Origin: Macrotrachela quadricornifera
Taxonomy: Eukaryota > Rotifera > Eurotatoria > Philodinida > Philodinidae
NCBI GenBank assembly: GCA_022393335.1
Contig: JAJEKB010000542.1
Span: 534,135-598,134, forward strand
Reading direction: 5' to 3'
Length of the DNA stretch: 64,000 nt
Below the pieces are notes generated by a model. It was not told the DNA's origin. It saw nothing but the letters and a program-made list of their open reading frames with translations, and did no database searches. Each line of letters starts with the position of its first letter. Position 1 is the stretch's first letter. Made by a program: the position numbers and the translations under genes. This document shows positions 26,236 through 39,712 of the stretch, piece after piece.

Positions 26236-28548
26236 GATTGTTTAGAATATAATGTATATCGACGATTATTAAAGAGTACCTTAAATAGTTTTATACTTAA
26301 TCATATTTTATCTATTGAACTTTGGAATAAAAGCATTCCTTGAATGTATGATCAAAATATTAAATGTAAAGGTTTGATCTAAGTGCGCTATTCTTCAACA
26401 TGTTTAACTTGATCTTCGTCTTTTTTTTGTAATAATGATTTGGTGTACTTTAAATGAAAATAACCTTTTTCATCCATTCGAACATAGTTTGACATTATTC
26501 ATAATATGATGTACTTATATATTGCGAAATATATTTTTCCCTTTCTATTCTATGAATTTTCTGAATGATTCATAAAATACTAATGCATTATAGGACTTGA
26601 TTATATGAAAGACATTTTTTTGGAAAATATTTTGAATTGAATAGTTTCTTGTAGTAAAAACTAACGAGTAGAAATCTAAGTTTTAGGATGTTTTCAGATA
26701 ATTATTTATCTGCAACAGGTTTTTTTTCTACAATATTACTAATGTTGTTTTAATTTCCAGAGTTAATTTCCTGTTTAATTAACTTGAAAATCAAGTTTTT
26801 TAATATATCGATCAGCTAAGAACAAAAGATAAAGTATTTTAGAATTCTAAAATGTCGATTTGTTCTAACTTGCTATCAATTAAAGCAATAAAAATGTCAA
26901 TTGATATATATATCTATGTTATAAGTTAACCCTTTGACCGGCGGTGGAATATATATGTACCTCTTTTTATTTTCTTTCTGTTCTCCCGTATTCTCCTCCA
27001 GCTTTTTCCATTCCAAAGTCACACATCCAAGGGTTAATCCAGGTTAACAGTTAAATCGATTCTTTCTGAAACAATAACATGTTAACCTTGTTTTTCACTC
27101 TTTCAGTACAATTGCCTAGATGATGGAGTAAATGCTTTTTTGTGTCTTTTAGATATTTCTACTATAACTTTTTGAAAATCTTTGAAGTCAATTTTAATTA
27201 AGACCTATGCTCTCTCACGAGCATGACGAAGTACTACCTTAATTATTCTTATAGAAGTATGAATGTAAGTCAAACGATAATTGAAATTGTATGAAATTTT
27301 CCGTTTTATATTGTGACGTTTGAAGCAGATGTTTACCAAACAAATGTTAAAAATAGCTCATTTGGCAATATAAACGTTTATGTAGACCTTCATTCTATAT
27401 ATTTTTTTTTCTATTTGAGGGAGCATGTCAAAATGCAGATGATGACGCATTTCTTTGTTTAAATTTCTTTTTTTTAAAGCACAGAAAAAGAATGACAAAT
27501 TCAAACACTTAAATGACTCTGAAAAAATGAAGATATTGTTCTTATATAATCAAAGTAGAACTTAATTAAAAATGGGATTTTATCATGTCCTACGTCTTAA
27601 CATATTCTATAAAACTAAAACATGAAATAATAAGCTAGCAAAAGTAATAAAAAAGGTATTTCCGTTGTTTTTTCAAACATCATAGATATATCATGATTTT
27701 AATATTTCTAATAAAAATGAAGTTTCTTTTTGAGGATAAAATAAATTTAATTTGAAAATATTCTTCTAATATATTTTTAACACTATACAAAGAAGATCAG
27801 AGATGACACTTGATTTACTTACTTTAAAGTGTATTTACTTTGTTTGATATATATATATATATATATATATAGATTTGAATACAATTATAACTAAATCAAA
27901 AAATCATCATCCTTTTTATATAATCGATTTAATTTTATTATATGATTAGTTATTTTCTTTTATTAGCACAACACACGCCCTTAATAGATTAAGAATATAT
28001 TGATCTAAGGCGTATATCTTAAATTATAAAAAGAAAAGACGTCATGAGGTTGTTTTTTTTTTAATCTTTTTTTCAACGTTACATATCTGTTATTGCATGG
28101 TTTTATGAATCCTTGAATATCTATATATCAATGAGATAATATTATATTTGCTTCCTTTTCTCAATTGACCTATTTTTAAAAGGTTTTAGATGATAGAATG
28201 GATACATTAAATTATTCATTGAAACGGTTTTCGATGAATAAGAAAGAATAAATAGTATAATATCATAATCAATTCAAAGATTAAAATCGTCACTAAATTC
28301 AATTACTAATAATTTTTCGAAATATTTGTTTAGAAAAAAAATTTTTGATCAAGTATTTCATAAATTCTAAGTAAATATAAATCTTATGTTCAAATCATAT
28401 TAATATTCTTAGAAAAGTACATGTGCGACATCTTTCTCACTTAACATTCCAGTTGGTTATGAGACATTTTTTTTTATTTCATTAATAAATACTATTTCTA
28501 TAAGAAAAAAAGGACTTTATGTGTTCTTCTTTCAAATAAAAGATAAAC
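26236..28548. other. Intergenic spacer between divergent SLC34 and PTGES2 genes
   Basis: Divergent spacer of 2.3 kb, AT-rich, with a TA microsatellite at about 27848-27870 and a short TTAA-bounded inverted-repeat candidate at 26926-27037. No exons were recognised. Promoters of both flanking genes should lie here. Confidence 0.5.
26926..27037. mobile_element. Candidate piggyBac-like mini-element (TTAA-flanked)
   Basis: TTAA at 26926-26929 is followed by CCCTTTGACCGG, and TTAA at 27034-27037 is preceded by CCAAGGG. The outer bases CCCTT are inverted repeats and TTAA is the piggyBac target. The inner parts of the ends do not match well and the core is only about 104 bp. This is a weak call. Confidence 0.3.
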
Positions 28549-30353
28549 ATGTCTGTTCTACTCATCTCTGCTAATCGAACATTTCAATCTTGTTTTTCTC
28601 GACAATATTTTCTCTTACGTACTTCTCGATTTCTAGCAAGTCAAAATCATCCTGATATTCATCAAACTGATAATCAACAATTAAAAGGTGATTACCCAAC
28701 ATCATCTCCTAGACGTCGTTATCGTTATTATTTATTATCAATTGCTGCTGGAGCATTAATTGGTGCTGCTTATACTTTACGTCAATCTCAAAAATATGAA
28801 GGTCTTATGCCTGAATATGTTTCAAATCCTGAATTACTTGAACGTAAAGCTATGGAAAATCGACCATTACCACCACCAATTACAAAACATATTACATTTG
28901 ATGCTCCACCAAGAGAAAATTTTCCATTTAAATTAACACTTTATCAATATGTTACATGGTTTGTTTCTTCTTTTATTTTTTACTTTATTTTGTTTTTTTT
29001 TTCTTTTTGTTAAATAGTCCATATTGTTGTAAAGTTCGTGCATATTTAAATTATAATCGTATACCATATGATATAGTTGAAGTAAATAGTGTTATGCGTT
29101 TTGAAACAAAATGGTCAATATACAAAAAAGTTCCAATTGTTGTTGTTGAAAATGAACAAATTCAATTGAATGATTCAAGTGTAATTATATCATCTATTGA
29201 ATCATATATACGTATGCCAACAAAAATATTTAAAAATATATCAAAATTATATCAATCAATTGTTGAAAAAGATGAAAAAGGAAAATTATCATTTAATTAT
29301 CCAAATAAATATTTTCTTGTTGAACCATTTATAGATGATAGATTAGATCCAACAAAACAAGTACAAACAGAAAAAACAAAGCATGATGCTAATGATAATA
29401 AAACATTATCAACAGAATCTAATCAATCTTCTCCTCCTGCTAAATCATTTTTAAGTAATTAAAAAAAAAATATTAAATTATTTCTTATTATTTTTTATTT
29501 TTAAAGCAAAATTGTTTTCAAGATCAAAACCTGAACAAGAACAAGGTTTAGTTAATATTGGTTCAGGTAGTGTTGGTACAACTAATGATTCATCAAAATC
29601 ATCATATATTAAATCAAGTGAACAATATAAATTAGAACGTAAATGGCGTGAATGGGTTGATACAAAATTTGTTCATACATTATCACCAAATATTTATTGT
29701 ACATTAAGACAATCACTTAATACATTTCGATGGTTTTCACAAGCAGGTGATTGGGAACAAATATTTCCATGGTATCAACGTTGGATTATTGTATATGTTG
29801 GTGCTATTGTTATGCGAACTGTAGCTGGACGTTTAAAAAGAAAACATAATTTAAATAATGATGTTAGAATTTCTTTATATGAATGTGCAAATGAATGGGT
29901 TAAAGCTGTTGGAAATAAAGATTTTCTTGGTAAATTTAATTATTAAAAAAAAAATTTTTAAATAACTTATGACGACAGCAGTAGGTCATTTTTAGAGGTC
30001 ATTATGAATATGCATAAATTTATATAGGATTTCAGTTTTTATAAATGTATTACGTAAGAATTTAATGGGATTATCAAAGATAGCTCGTTTTCAATACAGT
30101 CAGAATACTAAAATTTCAGCAATTTTTTTGAATACTATTACGACATATTAATAGCTTATCCTATTTTTTAATTTTAGGTGGATCCGCACCAAATCTTGCT
30201 GATTTAAATGTTTATGGTATTCTAACAGCTATTCAAGGCTGTGAAGCATTTCAAGATCTTATGAATAATACAAACATTCAACCATGGTTTGAACGTATGA
30301 AACATATAGTTGAACCTCATTTTGTTGACGAACGTATTCGTGCTATTACTTAA
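28549..30353 (+). CDS. PTGES2: Prostaglandin E synthase 2 (membrane-associated, GST-like)
   Basis: Converts prostaglandin H2 to E2 in vertebrates; a heme- and glutathione-binding protein of Golgi or mitochondria-associated membranes. Exons are 28549-28958, 29018-29454, 29507-29929 and 30178-30353, 1446 nt and 481 aa; the human protein is 377. The N-terminal membrane segment is YYLLSIAAGALIGAAYTL. The glutaredoxin-like domain has QYVTCPYCCKVRAYL with catalytic-type C137-P-Y-C140, then KKVPIVVVENEQIQLNDSS. The C-terminal GST helical domain has DFLGGSAPNLADLNVYGIL. A Ser/Asn/Lys-rich insertion of roughly 70 residues lies between the two domains and explains the extra length. APH1 starts only 132 bp downstream on the same strand. 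Confidence 0.93.
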
Positions 30354-30485
30354 ACACTATTTTTTCTACCTAAAAAAAAACGAGGAATGATTATTCTTTT
30401 CATTGTTTATTTAATTAGTATGATAATCATAATGAGATTTCATTTTAGATAATAGAAATAAATAGATTAAAAAAAACAAGGCACA

Positions 30486-32105
30486 ATGACGATTATGGAA
30501 TGTGCTGGATGTACACTTATTGCATATGGTGTACCATTTTCAATGTTCGTATTTACAATTGCACATCATCCATTCCGTATAATTGTTTCTATGACAAGGT
30601 AAAAAAAAACGGAAATAATGTTTTTTTGTTTTTGATACTTAGGTTTTTTTTAGTGCATTTTTTTGGCTTATATCTTTGCTTATATCATCATTACTTTGGT
30701 TTGCTGTAGTACCATTACGTAATCAACTTGCTTTTGCAGTTCCATTTGCGGTGATATTTCAAGAAGTATTTCGATATTTATTTTATCGTGTTATTAAGTA
30801 AAGATTTTATTGAATATTATTTATAGTTTGATTATTTTTTTTTAAATCATTTATTTAGAAAAGCAGAATTTGCTTTACAAAAAGCTCAAATGCAAGAATT
30901 AACAGAAAAAGGAATGGTATTTGATCGATTGGCCGTTGCTTATGGTAGAATAAAATTTTTTCTCTTTCTAAAATTTTAAACAAAATTTTTCTTCTATTCA
31001 AGCTTCGGGATATGGTTTTGGTTTAATTAGTGGAACATTTGCTATTGTTAATGTACTTAGTGATATGGCTGGCCCTGGTACCATTGGTATTTTCGGACAT
31101 TCCCAAGATTTTTTTATTGCTACAGGTAATAAAACAAGGTCAATAAGGACAGTTTGTCTTTAATAAAAAAAAAATAAATCATTCATGATCAATATAATGT
31201 ACATATTTATTCACCTTCATTTTCTATTAAAATAGTTTGTACCTTTTTCCCTTTCAATACGCCTATAAAACATTTTGTTTTCGCTGTCATTCAAATACAT
31301 AATGTGATATTAGGTTTGATTTTATTTAAATTACTTCAATGAGGAAGTGAATAATAATCTCATTGTACTTATCATTAGATACAAAAAGAAATACTTCATT
31401 ACCTATTCAAAATATATTCTAGATATACCGTAAGTACAAAAAACAAGGACTATTGAATTAAGGTGAATAAATATGTTAATCTCTGAATGATTTATTAATC
31501 TAATATTTTTTTTTGAAAAAGGGCAAATGATAATAAATCCAATTTTTTTTCATATATCAAATATTCAAAATTAGTATTAAATTTTGAATAAAACGAAACA
31601 ATTTTTGTTCTCAAGAAATTACGTTTTAGAATTCAATACTCATAAAACTAAACTTTGAAAGCTATAACTCCATATAAGGAGATTTCTTTCCATCTCAATA
31701 CCTAATTTTTGATTATTTCAATCTAAAAATAACCAAAACTGAAAATAAACATTTATTAGAATTTGTTTTTTTTTTTTTAGCTTTTCTTGCATTATGTATT
31801 ATACTTTTAAATACATTATGGGGTGTTATATTTTTTACATCACTTGATAAAGGTGGTATTCATTCATTTATTGGACCAGGAATTGTTTTACTTACACATA
31901 TGCTTTTTTCTTGTATAGTAAGTAGTTTAATATTAATCGTTTAATATAATTATAAAAATAATTTTAGACATTATTTAATCGAAAATTAACACCAAATTAT
32001 TCTATATCACTTATTATTGGTTATGTTCTATTAGTTGCAATGATAATATATACATTAATTTTACGTGGAGTTAATATAAATAATATTCGTCGACGATTAA
32101 ATTAA
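30486..32105 (+). CDS. APH1: APH-1, gamma-secretase subunit
   Basis: Seven-pass scaffold of gamma-secretase in ER/Golgi and plasma membrane, needed for Notch and APP intramembrane cleavage. Exons are 30486-30598, 30654-30797, 30859-30944, 31003-31125, 31781-31917 and 31968-32105, 741 nt and 246 aa, near the family norm of about 250-265. It starts MTIMECAGCTLIAYG. The core has FFWLISLLISSLLWF, FQEVFRYLFYRVIKKAE and the GxxxGxxxG helix G117-G121-G125 (GYGFGLISGTF). The loop GPGTIGIFG and ILLNTLWGVIFF follow, then LLTHMLFSC. The position equal to human His171 is Asn166 here, whereas the His197 equivalent is kept. The gene lies between PTGES2 (132 bp upstream) and GPD1 (249 bp downstream), all on the plus strand. 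Confidence 0.93.
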
Positions 32106-32354
32106 GAATATATGATTATATAAAAAATCCTTTCTTTTTCGTTTTTTTTCTTTTTTTGTATTGAAAATTTAAAATTATTTTGTTTGATCTATATATTTGT
32201 TATCTTAATAGAAGTTATATATAGGCAAATAAAAAAAAAAGTAAATAGAATGAATGTAATTAATATGTAATAAAACAAACATAAAAATGATTTGTAAAAA
32301 TAAAATATAAAAAATTTAAACTTACTCTTGTTTTAGTATATATAAATATATATA

Positions 32355-33664
32355 ATGGCATCATCAAAGAAAAAAATTGCACTTGTTGGTTCGGGTAATT
32401 GGGGAAGTGCAATGTAAGTTTTACAATTATTGTTTTTTTTTTGTATTTAAAATTTAAATTTAATTAAATAAAGTGCTCTACATATTGGTGAAAAAGTTAG
32501 TGAATTAAAAGATGAATATAATGAGAAAATATCAATGTGGTGTAAAGAAGAAACATTAGATGATGGAAGTAAATTAACTGAAGTAATTAATACAGAACAT
32601 GAAAATGTTAAATATTTACCCGATCAAAAACTTCCAGATAATGTTCTTGCTATACCTGATCTTATTGAAGCTGTTAAAGATGCTGATATACTTATATTTG
32701 TTATACCACATCAATTTGTAAAAAAAACTTGTGAACAATTAAAAGGAAATGTTAAAAAAGATGCATTTGCATTAACATTAATTAAAGTTAGAAAAAAATA
32801 AAAATAAAAATAGAGATTATTTTCATTTATTTAAACGATTTATAGGGATTTTATGTTGATGAAAAAACAAATGAATTGTTACTTGTTTCTGAAATTATTA
32901 AAAATACATTAAATATTCCATGTCTTTCTATGATGGGAGGTTTGTTAATTAAAACTTTAATTTAAATTATTTCCTTTTATTCTTTTATTTTATTCAGCTA
33001 ATATTGCAAATGAAGTAGCAGACAAAGTTTTTTGTGAAGCAACAATTGGTTCTCGAGATGATAAACATAGTAAAATTATTCGACAATTAATTAATACATC
33101 TGTGTTTCGTTTACGTTTTTATCCTGATGTTGAAATAATTGAAATGCTTGGTGCCTTAAAAAATATTGTTTCAATGTTAGCTGGTTTTTCTGAAGGTTTA
33201 AAAGCTGGTTTTAATACTCGAGCTGCTGTATTATTTTAATATAATTAAAAAAAATAAATATTTCATTAGTTTTTTTTTAGGTTCTTCGTTTAGGTTTTCG
33301 TGAAATGATTAATTTTTGTCGTTTATATAAACAAGAATCTACACCAGATATTTATCTTGAATCATGTGGTATAGCTGATTTAATTGCATCATCATTAGGT
33401 GGAAGAAATTATAATGGAGCAAAAAAAATGGCTGAAACAAATAAATCATTGAAAGATATTGAAAAAGAAGATCTTAATGGACAATCATTACAAGGTCCTG
33501 GTACAGCAAAAGAAGTTTATCGTTTTCTTCAAGCAAAAAATTTATTAGAACAATATCCACTTTTTCGTGATGCTTATCTTATTTGTGAAGAAAAAATTGA
33601 ACCAAAAGTTTTCTTAGAAAATTTAAGTAAACATCCAGAATTTAATCAACAACAACCAAAATAA
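32355..33664 (+). CDS. GPD1: Glycerol-3-phosphate dehydrogenase [NAD+], cytosolic
   Basis: Interconverts dihydroxyacetone phosphate and sn-glycerol 3-phosphate with NADH; links glycolysis, glycerolipid synthesis and the glycerophosphate shuttle. Exons are 32355-32413, 32474-32786, 32846-32939, 32998-33227 and 33281-33664, 1080 nt and 359 aa, close to the usual 349. The Rossmann motif GSGNWGSA lies at the N terminus. Later come [26 protein letters not shown], the catalytic-lysine segment [26 protein letters not shown], and [17 protein letters not shown] pyrimidine-rich acceptor (TTGTTTTAG) ends about 18 nt before the ATG, so a 5'-UTR intron or a trans-spliced leader is likely. Transcription may be coupled with APH1 just upstream. 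Confidence 0.95.
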
Positions 33665-36600
33665 AATTTGTTTTTTTTATATTATATAAACAAACAATTT
33701 ATATATAATCCGGCCATTTAGTAATGATTTATAGATCTAATTTTATTTTTTTATATATTATTCCTGCATTTTTTTACGAATGATAAAAATAGTGTTGATT
33801 ATTGAATCTGAATAAAAAAAAACGACATATTAATATAAGAGTTCATTTTTCTTGATATTCTTTAATGAAGATCTGCAAGCTGTATAAAGATTATGAAAGT
33901 AATTGATTTTAAATAAAAAAATCTTTTATTAAGAATTACTTATGAACTAATTTTCTCATTACTTTAAAGGCCTAGAAGACATATACTTTAGGGTATTGAA
34001 TATTTTTAGAAAAAGATTAGTGACTTATAAAATTAACATTTTTTTTTCTTATTATTATATTGATAGTTTTATCTTCTAAAAAACGGCTCATTTGTTTCAA
34101 ATATTTTCCGTAATAAACACATCGAATCAACGTACAATATATTATCTACTAAATATTACAGTTGAGAAGTTAATATTTTAACTTTCTATAGTAAATTAAT
34201 TCATTCAAATTAAAATCAGTGTTTTAATATGTATAAAAAAATCATTTGATAAGAATTATTAATAAATATTTTGAAACATTACTTGTAGCAATGATCTATT
34301 TCTAGGACAATAATGAAATCATTAGAAAATTTGAAAGTGAAAAAAAGAATGAATAAATTAATTTTTGTATTTAATTGAACAATCAAAACTAAATCTAAAT
34401 ATTTTTTACAAATTATATTGAATGATAATTTTATATCAATAGAATATTGTTTATTTTTTCTGAAGAATGTCCTGGATAAAAACTAATATTTATTAAAAAT
34501 AGATCATTCAGTCTCTTTTCTTAGCTGTTATAATAGGTTCATTTTTCTTCTATAATTAACGATAAGATACTTTTATTCGAAATCGGATTTAAAAATAAAT
34601 TAGATTTCTTAATTTAGCAATATTTACAAGGTATATTTCTTAATTACTTATTATAGTATTAAATATATTCTTGATTTCTCCACATATTTTACAATTCAGA
34701 TCACATAGTTTGTTATTATATGAAAATTACTTGCGATACAAAAAATAATGTTTCATAAATGTATCTTTCATTACTATCGAATTGATCACGTTCTATATAG
34801 TTTTTTTTTTTCTGATGAATATTAGTTTCAGTAAGTGATCTTAACATTTTATATTTAGCTTTTCTTTTGAAATGTTAAATGAGCATTAGAATGTACAATA
34901 TTAATTCATAAATTAAATTGAGATATTATCAAAAGAATTTTTGTACTTATTATTGATATTTTAATGATAATATTTTTTATTAAATAAAATTATCTATCCT
35001 AAAATTTTTATCATATATATCATAGTACCTTTGTTACTAGATGCTGATTATATATGTACTTTAACGATAAAAATTTGTAATCCAAATATTTCAAATATAT
35101 TGTTATGATAAAAACATAATTTTAAAAAGGAAATTTTATAGCCTAAATGTGCGTGCAGTCTTCTATTACCATCCTGTATTTATATTTCGTTTTTAGTAAT
35201 ATATTAATAAAGTAAATAAAGTGCAATAAAGGCATCATTATCAAATTTCTATGAACGTAATATTATTCCTATCATCAATAATAACTTTTTACGTTTTGTA
35301 TTATTATATAATTATCTTTCTCAAAAAAAAATTAATTATATATTCTGATAAAATTTTAAATTCTCTTGATTGTTTTTTTTTTGCATTTATTTCTTTAAAA
35401 ATGGTTTAAATACAATGAACATACTCTCAACTACTAAGTATCAAGAATTTGTATTTTTTTTATTACTTTTGTAGTTTTTTGTTTTGAAATTATTATTACT
35501 ATAAGAAAATGTTTATAAAAAGTAACTATAAAATACGAAATGCAACAATATTTTTTCAGAAGGGTATGTAATTAATAGATTCATTATTACTATCTACAGT
35601 TCATTTTGTAAAGTTAAATAATCTTGAATAATATCCTTATATATTTCTTCAACAAGAATAATTGAGAAACTTGGATTTATTTTAATTGATAGAGAAGAAA
35701 TTTAAGAAAAAAGAAGGATGACAATGATCTTTTTTAGTATCCAAAATATCTTGGTGTTCCATGATGAAATCAAATTGGTAGTGACTCTTAGTGGCACTTC
35801 AAAGATTGATTGTGTCATAGGTTCCAATCGAGTTTTTGGTTCATGCTTATATTTTTTAACAGGAACGACCAACATATTCCTTCACTATCTTCATAGGTCT
35901 GTAATAGATACTCTTCATATTAAATATACAATCTAAAAGAAATTTCTTCCATTGATTGAGTAATGATACTTAAAGAATTAAGATCATCTTGAAAATTTAT
36001 ATATAGAAGAAGTAAAGTAATTGAATTTTTTTAATCGATTTTATAGATATAGATAATACTGAAAATCCGAATTATTTTTCCTCTGTATTTATTTTAATTG
36101 CATCTTTTAACGATAGTATTTAAGTAAAGTAAGAAATATTTAATCTAAAACTGATTTATCAGTCTTCCTCACATTATACAAAAGTAACAATTGAAATATA
36201 GCAAGAAACAACAAACTTTTAAAGGTATCATCTCTAGAGATTCTAATCGTTCAATATATTATTTATTTTCTTTCACACATAATTAGTTAGAAATACATAC
36301 ATATTATATTAATATTTATTTTTAAAAAAAAATCCTTTCTATTACAAACGAAATTCTATAAATTTTTAATTATAAAAAAGTTTTTTAGAAACAAAAAAGA
36401 AAATGAAATGATCCGGAATAATTCTGTATGAATAGAATTTCATTTATTCTTAACATGATATTAAATATTATACATTTTATCATTTATTGATGTATACTTC
36501 CGTACTAATATTAAAAAAAAAAAGAAAAAAAAAATAATTATCAGTCGGAACTAATGAATTTTGATCTAAACATGATTTTCAATATTAATGAATACAATAT

Positions 36601-36796
36601 ATTCATTTCAATACGGAACTTTGTCTTTATTATCCCCAATAGAATCAATTTCTCACTTTCATGCAATTTCCGTTTAATGTCTATAGGTGGTAGATGTTTA
36701 AATGGAAGTCATACTGCTTATTGAGATATATAACAATGATGAAAACAGATGTAATATTATCAGTTCTTTTTTTTTTTTGCTTTAGATCTTCTAAAC
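33665..36796. other. AT-rich intergenic spacer, no gene recognised
   Basis: Three kilobases of very AT-rich sequence between GPD1 and the secreted orphan. Open stretches such as 35718-35936 lack splice-site context, family similarity and the codon pattern of neighbouring genes. I see no repeats with clear ends. Confidence 0.5.
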
Positions 36797-37366
36797 ATGT
36801 CATCATCATCAATGCTTTTTTTTATCATTGCATCATTTGTAATGGTAACTTATGGTCGAACATTAAATAGTCCCGATCAATTAATGCCTTTATTATTTTC
36901 ATCTGTTAATACTGATGAAAATAGTATTTTTCCACCGTCGAATAATGGTCCAAATCGATTAATTCATGTTGTTGAACAAATAATTAAGTAAAATATTTTA
37001 ACAAAAAAAAACAATTTTTTATTTATATATTTAAATATTAGATATGTTTCATCGATAAAATCAAGTGAAAATTTTATTGATAATATTGTCAATCGTCATA
37101 AAGAAGTATCTGACAAAATAAAAGTACTTACATTTTTAAATAAATGTTTTGAACTTACACATAATGTTATTCAACGTGAAATTGATCGAATGTTAGGCAT
37201 GCCTGAAACAATGAAAAAATCTTCAAATCCATCATCACCATTTACATTGGAAGAATTACAACAAGCTCAAAGTAAAATTAATGATTTACTTACTAGTATT
37301 GAAAAACGTATGGCAACATTAAAAACATGGATTCCACCAACAATGCCTTTTCTTGGTTTCTTCTAA
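36797..37366 (+). CDS. Small secreted protein, unrecognised family
   Basis: Exons are 36797-36987 and 37042-37366, 516 nt and 171 aa. The N terminus MSSSSMLFFIIASFVMVTYG is a good signal peptide, probably cut before RTLNSP. The mature part is mostly predicted amphipathic helix, with a single Cys (in FLNKCFELTHNV), Gln/Glu/Lys-rich segments such as LEELQQAQSKINDLL, and a hydrophobic tail (PTMPFLGFF). No second membrane segment or dibasic processing array is obvious. A strong acceptor (TTTTGCTTTAG) ends 11 nt before the ATG. I do not recognise the family; a secreted helical or peptide-carrier-like protein is possible but unproven. Confidence 0.7.
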
Positions 37367-38874
37367 CTTTTTTCTCTCTTTTTTTTTTTCAATACATATA
37401 AATATGTATGCAAACATATGCAAAATAAAAATTACAAATAAAAAAAATATCTTAATATAAATATTGGAATTCAATTGAAAATATTGTTTTTAAACTATTT
37501 AAATGAAAATGAATATCTATTGTTTTATTTTTTACATTATATGCATATGATAATTTTATCTAAAGTTGAATTTCTATATGAAAGTTGTATTAATCAATTT
37601 GAAATTAAAATTTACAATTTATTTTCTTATTAATCTGAACAACGTGACATTAGTTGAGTCATTTTTTTTTCCTATATAGAATGTAGAACAAATATTACAT
37701 TATCGAATAGAAATTATTCAATGTTTCTAGTCTTCGACAAATGTGTAACACCTTTTGTAATGGATTGATTTAAAAAATGTTAATTAAGAGTATTTCATAA
37801 CAACTAAGGATAAATTGTTTATGACATTTTTCAATTTTTTTTTTGTTTTTGATATGGATAAATGGAATTCTTCTTACGCGTATATGTAATAAAGATTTAT
37901 TCGTTTTTACAAATTTCATATTTCATGCTACAATGCAGAGGCAAGATTGGAATACATGAAATTTTGTAGATGATTATTGTAATGTCTTAATTTCTTGTAT
38001 TTATCAAAATTTGATTGAATGAAATTTTAGAAGAAAATATTTTTCAAGAAGAAAAAATTTCAATATTAGTGAATATGTTCTCCATTTTTTTAAATGATCA
38101 ACTATAGTTAATAAGGTATGTTGTACATTATTTTTACATATATATTTCTTTCCAAAAATTCCTTCATTTTTTTATAAATTTTTGTCTAAATGTGACGTTG
38201 TGTATTACTATTATTTCTGCGAATGTTTTCTTACAGTACGCACAATACACTTTCTGCTTTTCATATACCACTAGATTGAACATCACAACCCAATCAGAGG
38301 GCTAGAGCAGAACTCACTGCAATAACCGAATGCACATGAGTCAATTTTACTGATGAAGTTCGAAGTATTAGAATTCCTTAAATTCCATACTAATTTATAA
38401 TTCCTTAGTGTACCCTAAAGTTTCCATGCCCTAGAATTCTTATAATCTTTATATATGTATAGATACGTGTATTGTAGAATTCTAAAAATTAAATAGAATT
38501 TCCAATTTGTGGATCGTAAGGGCATCTCGCATGTTTTTTTATTGACTATTCGAAATCTACAAATGAAAATGTTAAAATGTTTCGTATGGGTTTCATCAAA
38601 GTATTTTTATAACAGAAAGAAAACAACTCACAACGAAAGTTGTTTTAATAAGAATTAATTTTTTTCGAAACAACAACACAAATTATACCATCTAAATGTC
38701 GGACACTGCCGGCCGATAGCTGAAACGTTTTAACGTTATCTCATCCACCTCCGTCGTTACTTTAAATAACTGTTGAAAATCCAGCAATTGTCCAGTCTAT
38801 TATTGTCCGTTTTCTACTACTATTTTCTTCCATTTCTAATTCAACAATGTACTCGATAGATGTATCGAACCAAC

Positions 38875-38990
38875 GGCTTGACATTTTCACTAATAATAGA
38901 GGCATATTCACACTTGAGATCCACGTGAATAAGATTAGAGGGAGAGCCTTTATTAGATACTGCCAATGATGTTCACAAAAAACAATTTGA
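38875..38990. repeat. Dispersed repeat, copy 1
   Basis: AATAGAGGCATATTCACACT followed by GAGATCCACGTGAATAAGAT and TAGAGGGAGAGC aligns with 46233-46325 (AATAGAGGCATGTTCATATT, then AAATCCGCACGAACAAGGTT). Copies are roughly 70-75% alike by eye. The minus strand here is open for 84 codons (38762-39016) but the second copy is broken by stops, so a decayed element is more likely than a gene. Confidence 0.5.
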
Positions 38991-39712
38991 CTTTTTCCTA
39001 AATAAGAAAAAAACAATATACTTAATAAAGGATCTCCTTGAACATGTATTTGTAATGTTTTTATTGATTTTATATACCTGAAATGTTCTTTATCTAAACA
39101 ATCAAGAATTGGTAATGAAAATAATTGTCATACTTTAAATGACATGAACGTCTTATTTGATCGACATCATTATGGTTTTCGTTTAGTTAATCATTTGAGT
39201 ACTATAACAATTATTATCTTTTATTTTTTTTTTATTCATTAGTATGAAGAATGAAGTTTCAGTATATAAAATTACTTTCCAGAGTTTTTTCGAGTGATCT
39301 CTAATCTACAATAAACTTTATGAAAACAAACATTGCTATAAACATTTCAGTTGAATAGAAATTCTAAATATAAATATTGTTCGAAAAGTAAAAATATCAT
39401 TTCTCTTCGAACTGATGATTAGTTCTGTCGATCTATGTACTTTCTGTTCCTATGATTGTGTTATTCTCAATCCTATCAAGAAAATAAAACAATTTTTCTG
39501 ATCAATAGGCACGAAAATATTAAATAGATACAAAGAAAATAATAGTAATGCTACAATATTATTCATCCATTATGACTAATCAATAACAAGTTCGTATCAT
39601 TTTAAACCGTTAGAAATGTGTACAAAAATAACTTTTTATTTCTTCCATTTTTATTTTTCGTTATTGTTGAAAACCTGTCCGCTTGTCTAATCTGAAGAAA
39701 GTCAATCTTCTC

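Noticed and set aside
35718..35936. 72-codon plus-strand frame in a gene-free stretch
   Set aside because: No recognised family, no flanking exons and unremarkable composition; expected by chance in this length of sequence.
38762..39016. Minus-strand 84-codon frame with hydrophobic stretch
   Set aside because: Overlaps a dispersed repeat whose other copy has stops in this frame; no intron context or codon pattern of real neighbours.
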